Assembly: GCA_934180065.1 (NCBI GenBank)
Contig: CAKPRA010000065.1
Location: forward strand, 1-6,704
From: an uncultured Clostridia bacterium
GTDB taxonomy: Bacteria > Bacillota > Clostridia > TANB77 > CAG-508
Direction: 5' to 3'
Length of the DNA: 6,704 nt
Within the stretch, counting starts at the first letter, position 1, and each line of letters begins with the position of its first letter. Below the pieces are notes generated by a model. The model searched no databases. It saw nothing but the letters and a program-made list of their open reading frames with translations, and had not been told where the DNA came from. Positions 1 through 5,253 of the stretch are shown piece by piece. Made by a program: the position numbers and the translations under genes.

Positions 1-108
1 GTAGTGTGAGAATGGTAGTGCCCTCATTTTGATTTTGATAAATGTGAAATTTAACTAAAAGCTCCCAAACTGCGCGTCACTTCTTTTAATATATATATTC
101 ACATATCC
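1..108 (+). repeat. Dispersed repeat, copy A (right part, cut by the window start)
   Basis: Positions 1-77 match 6628-6704 in the same orientation and with no gaps. Positions 1-30 agree at 28 of 30 bases and 54-77 at 24 of 24, while 31-53 agree at only 11 of 23. Positions 84-108, ending in TTCACATATCC, are the exact reverse complement of 6575-6599 at the left end of copy B, and GTCAC (76-80) pairs with GTGAC (6603-6607). The element therefore has inverted ends of 25 perfect bases, about 37 with mismatches. The left end of this copy lies outside the window. I see no coding capacity in it. A MITE-like element or a structured noncoding RNA repeat fits; I do not recognise a named family. Confidence 0.85.
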
Positions 109-188
109 TACTCTGCTAAATTGATTTTGTTATTAGGTAAAAATTGTAACATTTATATGAAAAAATATAATAAATTTACATAAAATAC

Positions 189-217
189 TAGAAAAAATTA
201 GTAATATATGTTAAAAT
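189..217 (+). promoter_or_regulatory. Promoter of the LRR/transglutaminase operon
   Basis: A -35-like TAGAAA (189-194, 4 of 6 to TTGACA) lies 17 bases before TAAAAT (212-217). The TAAAAT is preceded by TGT, giving an extended -10 (TGTTAAAAT). Transcription would start near 224, leaving about 23 bases before the ATG at 247. This is the best promoter match in the left intergenic region. The assignment rests on consensus matching only. Confidence 0.6.
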
Positions 218-246
218 AGAAACAGTTTTACAAAAGGAGAAATAAT

Positions 247-867
247 ATGTTTGAAATAGAATTAAAAAGTAATGAATTAAAAACAGATGTATATTTAAAA
301 TTAAATAAAGATGAAAATACTCCATTATATGATGAAGATTTAAACGAAATTGAAGTTGTTCATTTAAATGCTTTAGATTTTTTAGATGAGCCAACTGATG
401 TTGAGATTTGTGATTTAGTATTTTTCAAAAATCTGAAAAACTGCTATCTGTCAAATATGTATATAAAAGATGAAGACTTAGAAATATTAAATAGTATAAA
501 ATCATTAGAGTCATTACAATTAAATAATTGCTCTTTTTCAAACAATAAAAAAATGAATTTAAATCTATTAAGATTAATAGTAAATAAATGTAAAGATATA
601 AAATTTAAAATTTTTGATAATATGATAACTTTAGAAAGTGTTCGTATAGTTAACTGTGATAATGTTGAATTAAGTGGTATATCAAAATTGAGTAATCTGA
701 AAAAATTATATTTACAAAATTTAGAGCTAGATCAAATAGATGAAGTAAAAGAGCTTAAGGAATTAGAATATCTAAATTTAAATGGAAGTAAAATCAAAAA
801 TCTAATTAATTTAAATAATAATAAATTAGAGGTTGAGCATAATGAAAAAAATTTCTTATATGATTAA
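247..867 (+). CDS. Leucine-rich-repeat protein, function unknown
   Basis: A 206-residue protein whose residues from about 63 to 196 form roughly six leucine-rich repeats with a period near 22 residues. Examples are LKNCYLSNMYI (63-73), LESLQLNNCSF (87-97), LESVRIVNCDNVEL (129-142), LKKLYLQNLEL (151-161) and LEYLNLNGSKI (173-183). Such repeats form a curved solenoid used for protein binding. Residues 1-60 are acidic and unassigned. There is no signal peptide, membrane segment or wall anchor, so it is probably cytoplasmic, unlike internalins. The start is fixed by AGGAGA (235-240) six bases before the ATG. It is the first gene after the promoter and stops 16 bases before a transglutaminase-like gene, so the two are probably co-transcribed and may act together. 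It could be an adaptor, inhibitor or immunity-type partner; no family-level function can be read from the sequence. Confidence 0.87.
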   Translation: MFEIELKSNELKTDVYLKLNKDENTPLYDEDLNEIEVVHLNALDFLDEPTDVEICDLVFFKNLKNCYLSNMYIKDEDLEILNSIKSLESLQLNNCSFSNNKKMNLNLLRLIVNKCKDIKFKIFDNMITLESVRIVNCDNVELSGISKLSNLKKLYLQNLELDQIDEVKELKELEYLNLNGSKIKNLINLNNNKLEVEHNEKNFLYD

Positions 868-883
868 ATTTAAAGAGGTGTGA

Positions 884-2296
884 ATGTTGAAGAGTGAAAA
901 AAATAGTAATGTAGAAAATATTAAAAGTGAATTTTTAAAGAGCTTAGTAAGTAAAAAGAATGAGAATGAAATGGCTAAAACAACGGGGATTAAAGACTTG
1001 TCTGTATTGGATTTCTCAGAAGTTGTAAATCATATTTTGTCAAATGGCTCAGATAAAGAGCTAAATGAAATTTGTAGTGATATTAATTCTGGTAGAGTTA
1101 GAGTTGGTATGGATTCAAAATCTGTAAATTTAATAAGTAAGAATTCTGATAATGAAAACTTAAAGAAATTATTACAAAATATTAACATTTCTATGAATAT
1201 CGATATAAATAGTATTTCAGAGTTAAGTAGTAAACAATTTGAATCTATGAAAAATATGGGGTGTAAAATAAATAAGGTTTTTGTAAATAGTGGATATGAT
1301 GAAGCTGCAAAAAGAGGATATTCTGAGGGTGTTTATAAAAAGATAATTGAAAAAGCAGAAAAAATGGTGGATTCAGCTTTTAAAAATTTACCAGAAGATG
1401 CAAATGAAGAAACTAAATTTATGGCACTTTATAATATTGTTTTGAAAAATACAACATATGATTATGATACATTAGATAAAAAAAGAGGAAAAGATCAAAA
1501 CAGATTTGAAGATACATCTAGAAATCTTGAAGGTTGGTTTGTTGATGATTGTAGTTTATGTGCAGGAACTGCAGATGCATTAGTGCAGCTTTGTAAACTA
1601 AAAGGAATTGAAGCTGAATATGTTCAAGGTCAAGCTAATGGACTTCATGCTTGGGTCAAAGTGAAAATTGATGATAAGTGGTATAATGCCGACCCTACAT
1701 GGGATGCAAATAAAACCGGAAAAGCATATGAATATTGTTTAAAAAGTGATAAGGATTTTAAAAATCATAAAGAGCAAAATTATAATCCATCATATTTTAG
1801 AAATACAAATGGAAAAAATGTTAAATTTGAAACAAAGAATATACATGAAGCTAATTATTCTAAAACAAGATATGATTTAGAGCATAAATATTATTCAGAT
1901 GATTTACAAAATAGAAAGGTTTTCTATAGAGATTTAACTGAAGCAGAAATTAAAGAGTCATATGAAAAACAAAGACCAATAACTGGAAGCCAGGTAGCTA
2001 CAATGAATAAACCAGATACATTATTAGGATTGATAATAGAATTCTTATCTAAGCTATTAGGTGCTCCAAAGAAAATTTTTAAAAATGCATTTAAAGATAA
2101 TAAGAGAGCTAATAAAATCGATTTATCAAAAATGACTTCAAAAGATAGTGCTGAAAATTATATAAAATCACAAGTTAAAGAAAATGATGGTTTTGCTGGA
2201 ATAAAAGTTGATGAAAAAACGGCTAATGCTTATATTGATAATAAATCAATAAAAAAAGCTAAAAGTAAAAATAAGGTAGAAGATAAACAAAAATAA
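884..2296 (+). CDS. Transglutaminase-like (papain-fold) domain protein
   Basis: A 470-residue protein with a central transglutaminase-core-like domain, about residues 150-290. The papain-fold triad is visible: Cys226 in CAGTADAL, His255 in LHAWVKV and Asp270 in WYNADPTWD; Cys223 makes a CxxC with Cys226. The family includes proteases, protein crosslinkers and amidases, so the substrate cannot be inferred. Residues 1-150 are polar and mostly helical. The stretch around ESMKNMGCKINKVFVNSG (120-137) resembles the lead-in found before this domain in other clostridial proteins (recalled, not searched). Near 379-398 there is one hydrophobic or amphipathic segment (TLLGLIIEFLSKLLG), followed by a lysine-rich tail. 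No N-terminal signal peptide is present, so it is cytoplasmic, membrane-attached or exported by an unusual route. The ATG at 884 has GAGG (875-878) five bases upstream. It probably forms an operon with the LRR gene 16 bases upstream. Confidence 0.9.
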   Translation: MLKSEKNSNVENIKSEFLKSLVSKKNENEMAKTTGIKDLSVLDFSEVVNHILSNGSDKELNEICSDINSGRVRVGMDSKSVNLISKNSDNENLKKLLQNINISMNIDINSISELSSKQFESMKNMGCKINKVFVNSGYDEAAKRGYSEGVYKKIIEKAEKMVDSAFKNLPEDANEETKFMALYNIVLKNTTYDYDTLDKKRGKDQNRFEDTSRNLEGWFVDDCSLCAGTADALVQLCKLKGIEAEYVQGQANGLHAWVKVKIDDKWYNADPTWDANKTGKAYEYCLKSDKDFKNHKEQNYNPSYFRNTNGKNVKFETKNIHEANYSKTRYDLEHKYYSDDLQNRKVFYRDLTEAEIKESYEKQRPITGSQVATMNKPDTLLGLIIEFLSKLLGAPKKIFKNAFKDNKRANKIDLSKMTSKDSAENYIKSQVKENDGFAGIKVDEKTANAYIDNKSIKKAKSKNKVEDKQK

Positions 2297-2302
2297 TTTT
2301 TT

Positions 2303-2340
2303 AAGGAGTAATGATTATTTATTTTATAAATATGTCATAG
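2303..2340 (+). other. Strong ribosome binding site with a nine-codon ORF (leader peptide or frameshift remnant)
   Basis: AAGGAG (2303-2308) stands two bases before an ATG at 2311, which opens MIIYFINMS and ends at TAG (2338-2340). The frame of the next small gene is open back to 2280 but has no ATG, GTG or TTG before 2349. Either this is a short coupled leader peptide, with re-initiation eight bases after its stop, or an indel has separated the true start from the body of the small protein. Confidence 0.4.
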
Positions 2341-2348
2341 AAGTAGAT

Positions 2349-2510
2349 ATGTACGTAAAAATAGGTGATTTAAAATTATTAAATATTCAAGTTATTCAAA
2401 ATGGAAATATAATATATGAGGGTATGGTTGAAAATGCTCCTGATGAAATAAAAGAAGTTAATTATAAATCTGCAAATTTTGATAGTGGATGTTTAATTTT
2501 GGAAATTTAA
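2349..2510 (+). CDS. Small 53-residue protein, unknown
   Basis: The ORF encodes a 53-residue acidic protein starting MYVKIGDLKLL and ending SGCLILEI. It alternates hydrophobic and polar residues, suggesting a small beta-rich fold. Its centre, NGNIIYEGMVENAPDEIKE, looks like a genuine protein: an NG turn, then YEG, then AP-E. It has no signal peptide or membrane segment. The local start at 2349 lacks a good ribosome binding site; the strong AAGGAG at 2303 serves an ATG in another frame that stops after nine codons. If an upstream indel were corrected, the protein would gain about 12 residues. It follows the transglutaminase gene by 52 bases with no terminator between them, so it may be the third gene of that operon. 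I do not recognise the family. Confidence 0.6.
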   Translation: MYVKIGDLKLLNIQVIQNGNIIYEGMVENAPDEIKEVNYKSANFDSGCLILEI

Positions 2511-2535
2511 AGTTTGAAATTTAGGGTTTTTATAC

Positions 2536-2564
2536 TTGCAAATGCAAAAATAATATGATAAAAT
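2536..2564 (+). promoter_or_regulatory. rpsO promoter
   Basis: TTGCAA (2536-2541, 4 of 6 to TTGACA) is followed after exactly 17 bases by TAAAAT (2559-2564). TGA precedes it, giving an extended -10 (TGATAAAAT). The start would be near 2571, giving a leader of about 90 bases before the rpsO ATG. This is the clearest sigma-A-type promoter in the window. It separates rpsO from the accessory genes upstream, although read-through from them is not excluded because I see no terminator at 2511-2535. Confidence 0.75.
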
Positions 2565-2570
2565 AGTTAA

Positions 2571-2660
2571 GTAAAATTCCTTATACTTAGTTTTAGGATA
2601 AAGTAACACCTACACTATAACTCGGTTTAAGGAGAAAAATAATATGGAGGTGCATGTAAA
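2571..2660 (+). promoter_or_regulatory. rpsO leader with two crossing anti-Shine-Dalgarno pairings
   Basis: TCCTTA (2578-2583) is the exact complement of TAAGGA (2628-2633), which holds the first ribosome binding site. CACCT (2607-2611) is the exact complement of AGGTG (2648-2652), which overlaps the second site, GGAGG (2646-2650), 10 bases before the rpsO ATG. The two pairings cross, giving pseudoknot topology. A competing local pairing, TCCT (2578-2581) with AGGA (2595-2598), could release the first site. S15 represses its own mRNA through leader structures in E. coli (a pseudoknot) and in Geobacillus (a different fold). An S15-sensing leader is therefore plausible here, but the fold is inferred by eye. 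Confidence 0.45.
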
Positions 2661-2664
2661 ATGA
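2644..2664 (+). CDS. Possible six-codon upstream ORF overlapping rpsO (ATGA)
   Basis: ATG at 2644 opens MEVHVK and ends at TGA (2662-2664), which shares ATGA with the rpsO start at 2661. AAGGAG (2629-2634) sits nine bases upstream, a textbook distance, and would otherwise be about 26 bases too far from rpsO to serve it. Translation of this peptide would carry ribosomes onto the rpsO start. It is very short, so it may be chance or simply part of a dual ribosome-loading leader. Confidence 0.35.
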   Translation: MEVHVK

Positions 2665-2924
2665 CAAAGGAAAGAAAACAAGAAATTATTAATACTTATA
2701 AAAGAGATGAAAACGATACTGGTTCTTCAGAGGTTCAAATAGCTCTTTTAACAGAAAGAATTAATGAATTAACAGAACATCTAAAAGTTCATAAAAAAGA
2801 TAATCATTCAAGAAGAGGACTTTTGAAAATGGTTGGAAGTAGAAGAAATTTACTAAACTACTTAGCTAAGAAAGATGTTCAAAGATACAGAGATATCGTA
2901 GAAAAACTTGGATTAAGAAAATAA
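2661..2924 (+). CDS. rpsO: 30S ribosomal protein S15
   Basis: An 87-residue protein, full length for the family (88-89 is usual). S15 binds the central domain of 16S rRNA early in 30S assembly and contributes to a bridge with the 50S subunit. The family signature is plain: GSSEVQIALLTERI (21-34), then HKKDNHSRRGLLKMVGSRRNLLNYL (44-68) with the RNA-binding His, Asp, Ser and Arg residues, ending in a basic C-terminus. The usual DHHSRRG reads DNHSRRG here. The ATG at 2661 is preceded by GGAGG (2646-2650). The gene has its own promoter and a structured leader and is followed by a strong terminator. pnp comes next, a gene order kept in many bacteria including E. coli and B. subtilis. Confidence 0.98.
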   Translation: MTKERKQEIINTYKRDENDTGSSEVQIALLTERINELTEHLKVHKKDNHSRRGLLKMVGSRRNLLNYLAKKDVQRYRDIVEKLGLRK

Positions 2925-2930
2925 AACTTT

Positions 2931-2968
2931 TGGACGTTTTGCATAATATTGCTAAACGTCCATTTTTT
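2931..2968 (+). terminator. Rho-independent terminator after rpsO
   Basis: TGGACGTTT (2931-2939) pairs perfectly with AAACGTCCA (2954-2962). An inner GCA/TGC stem and a TAATAT loop continue it, and six T residues follow (2963-2968). It begins six bases after the rpsO stop. It should end most rpsO transcripts while allowing partial read-through into pnp, for which I see no convincing separate promoter. Confidence 0.93.
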
Positions 2969-2980
2969 GGTGTTACGAAT

Positions 2981-3055
2981 GCTTAAAACTAGGAAGTAGC
3001 TTGGATAAAGAACTTTGTATAAAATTTTTTATCGAGGTTACAACTAATTTTAAGC
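2981..3055 (+). promoter_or_regulatory. Long stem-loop in the pnp leader
   Basis: GCTTAAAACTA (2981-2991) pairs with TAATTTTAAGC (3045-3055) at 10 of 11 positions, with a C-A mismatch near the inner end. Inside it a second stem joins AACTTTG (3011-3017) to CGAGGTT (3033-3039), with two G-U pairs, and extends into an ATAAA/TTTAT helix. The structure ends 28 bases before the pnp start and leaves the ribosome binding site free. In E. coli a long leader hairpin is cut by RNase III and lets PNPase repress itself; a similar role here is inferred from position and shape only. Confidence 0.5.
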
Positions 3056-3083
3056 AAAAAATAAATTATAAAGGAGATTTTTT

Positions 3084-5216
3084 ATGTTTAAAGTTTATGA
3101 AACAGAATTAGCCGGAAGAAAATTAACAATTGAATCTGGAAAAATAGCTGAACTAGCTAATGGAAGTGTTGTTGTTAGATATGGCGAAACAGTTGTAATG
3201 GTTAATGTTACAGCATCAAAAGAGCCAAAAGATGGAGTGGATTTTTTCCCATTATCAGTGGATTATGAAGAAAAACTATACTCAGTTGGAAAAATACCAG
3301 GAGGATTTACAAAAAGAGAAGGTAAGCCAGCAGATAAAGCAATATTAACTTCAAGAGCAATTGATAGACCAATTAGACCTTTATTTCCAAAGGATTTTAG
3401 AAATGATGTTTGTGTTGTTGCAACAGTACTTTCTGTTGAACCAGATAATTCACCAGAAGTATGTGCAATGATAGGAACTGCAGCAGCATTATCAATATCA
3501 GATATTCCATTTAATGGACCAACTGCTGCTGTAAATGTTGGATATGTTGATGATAAAATCGTTATAAATCCAACTGTTGAGCAAAGAGAAAAAAGTAGAT
3601 TACGTTTAACTGTTGCAGGAACATTAAATAAAATAACTATGATTGAAGCTGGTGCTGATGAAATTCCTAATAATACAATGTTACAAGCAATAAAAGAAGC
3701 CCATGTTGAAATAAAAAAACTATGTGAATTTATTTCAAATATTCAATCAGAAATTGGAAAAACAAAATTTGAATATAAACCATTTGTTACAGATAAAGAG
3801 ATATTTGAAGAAATAAAGTCAAATTTTAAAGATAGAATGTATACAGAAATAAGACATCCAGATAAAAGAGATGTTGACGTGGCTGTTAGCAAATTAACAG
3901 AAGATATAACAAATTATTTCGTTGAGCAAAGAGGACAAGAGGCTGCTGATGAACTTAAAACAGCAATTGCTGATAGTGTTCATGACTTAGAAAAAGAATG
4001 TGTAAGAGAAATGATTTTAAAAGAGCATCAAAGGGTTGATGGAAGAGCTATAGATCAAATAAGACCTTTATCATGTGAAGTTGGTGTTTTACCAAGAGTT
4101 CATGGTAGTGCTATTTTTACAAGAGGACAAACTCAAGTTATGTCTATAGTTACACTTGGAATGAAAAGCGAGGCTCAAGAGCTTGATGGATTAGATGAAG
4201 AAACTGAAAAAAGATACATGCATCAATATAATTTTCCATCTTATAGTGTAGGTGAGGCTAGACCTTCGAGAGGACCAGGAAGAAGAGAAGTTGGACATGG
4301 AGCATTAGCAGAAAAAGCATTAGTTCCAGTACTACCATCTGAAGAAGAATTTCCATATGCAATTAGAGTTGTTTCAGAAGTGTTGAGCTCTAATGGTTCA
4401 ACATCACAAGCAAGTATTTGTGGAAGTACATTAGCACTTATGGATGCTGGTGTTCCAATCAAGAAACCAGTTGCAGGTATATCTACAGGTTTAGTAACAG
4501 ATAAAAATGATCCAAGTAAATATGTTATGCTAACAGATATACAAGGAATTGAAGATTTCTTTGGAGATATGGACTTTAAAGTTGGTGGAACAAGAGATGG
4601 AATTACAGCTATTCAAGTAGATATTAAAATTGATGGATTAACATATGAGATTATTGAAGAAGCATTTGAAAGAACTGAAAAAGCAAGAATGCATATATTA
4701 AATGATATAATGGCACCACAAATTGCAGAGCCAAGAGCTGAAATTTCAAAATATGCACCTAAAATTTTAACAACAAAAATAAGTGTAGATAAAATTAAAG
4801 ATGTTATTGGATCTGGAGGTAAAGTAATAAATAAAATAATTGCTGAAACTGGAGTTAAAATAGATATTGAAGAAGATGGATCTGTATGTGTTTATTCATC
4901 AGATAGCGAAAATGGAAAAAAAGCTATGAAAATGATAGAAGACATTGCTAGAGAAATCGAAGTAAATGAAATATATGATGGTGTTGTAACAAGAATAATG
5001 CCATTTGGAGCTTTTGTAGATTTAGGAGGAAAAGAAGGATTACTTCATATATCAAAAATATCAAGTAAAAGAGTTGAAAAAGTTGAAGATGTGTTATCAA
5101 TTGGTGATGAAGTTAGAGTTAAAGTTTCTGAAATTGATAATCAAGGAAGAATTAATTTAACAATGAAAGACTTAGAATCTACTGCAAAAGAAGAAAATAA
5201 TGAAGTAGCAGAATAA
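3084..5216 (+). CDS. pnp: Polyribonucleotide nucleotidyltransferase (PNPase)
   Basis: A complete 710-residue PNPase (E. coli 711). It degrades RNA 3' to 5' with phosphate, releasing nucleoside diphosphates, and can also add tails. It acts as a cytoplasmic trimer in mRNA turnover and small-RNA metabolism. Domains in order: first RNase PH domain (about 13-143, with VRYGETVVMV and RAIDRPIRPLFP), all-helical linker (about 240-315), second RNase PH domain (about 318-525), KH domain (about 555-615, with VIGSGGKVIN at 574-583) and S1 domain (about 625-695, with FGAFVDLGGKEGLLHIS at 641-657). Active-site features are intact: SSNGSTSQAS (435-444) and the aspartate-rich DIQGIEDFFGDMDFKVGG (485-502). 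AAGGAG (3071-3076) lies seven bases before the ATG. The acidic C-terminal tail is short. It follows rpsO after a terminator and a leader hairpin, and a glycosyltransferase gene lies close downstream. Confidence 0.99.
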   Translation: MFKVYETELAGRKLTIESGKIAELANGSVVVRYGETVVMVNVTASKEPKDGVDFFPLSVDYEEKLYSVGKIPGGFTKREGKPADKAILTSRAIDRPIRPLFPKDFRNDVCVVATVLSVEPDNSPEVCAMIGTAAALSISDIPFNGPTAAVNVGYVDDKIVINPTVEQREKSRLRLTVAGTLNKITMIEAGADEIPNNTMLQAIKEAHVEIKKLCEFISNIQSEIGKTKFEYKPFVTDKEIFEEIKSNFKDRMYTEIRHPDKRDVDVAVSKLTEDITNYFVEQRGQEAADELKTAIADSVHDLEKECVREMILKEHQRVDGRAIDQIRPLSCEVGVLPRVHGSAIFTRGQTQVMSIVTLGMKSEAQELDGLDEETEKRYMHQYNFPSYSVGEARPSRGPGRREVGHGALAEKALVPVLPSEEEFPYAIRVVSEVLSSNGSTSQASICGSTLALMDAGVPIKKPVAGISTGLVTDKNDPSKYVMLTDIQGIEDFFGDMDFKVGGTRDGITAIQVDIKIDGLTYEIIEEAFERTEKARMHILNDIMAPQIAEPRAEISKYAPKILTTKISVDKIKDVIGSGGKVINKIIAETGVKIDIEEDGSVCVYSSDSENGKKAMKMIEDIAREIEVNEIYDGVVTRIMPFGAFVDLGGKEGLLHISKISSKRVEKVEDVLSIGDEVRVKVSEIDNQGRINLTMKDLESTAKEENNEVAE

Positions 5217-5253
5217 AAATGTGCTAATATAAATTATGATTAAGGAGTAAATG

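Noticed and set aside
1..108. CRISPR repeat or integron attC site
   Set aside because: The copies are single, 6.6 kb apart and flank housekeeping genes. There are no regularly spaced short repeats, cas genes, integrase or cassette pattern.
188..394. Minus-strand ORF of 68 codons across the promoter and the start of the LRR gene
   Set aside because: It is low-complexity, rich in Leu, Ile, His and Phe as expected of the antisense of AT-rich coding DNA. It overlaps a well-supported gene and has no ribosome binding site.
2511..2535. Terminator closing the upstream operon before rpsO
   Set aside because: A run of five T follows AGGG, but no stem-forming repeat precedes it; only a short direct repeat GAAATTTA is present.
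2969..3083. Separate pnp promoter (TATAAA near 3018)
   Set aside because: No -35 at 16-18 bases and no extended -10. The bases are better explained by the hairpin, and read-through from rpsO is sufficient.
4241..4462. Minus-strand ORF of 73 codons inside pnp
   Set aside because: It lies fully within the conserved second RNase PH domain; its reading is an antisense shadow with no family features.
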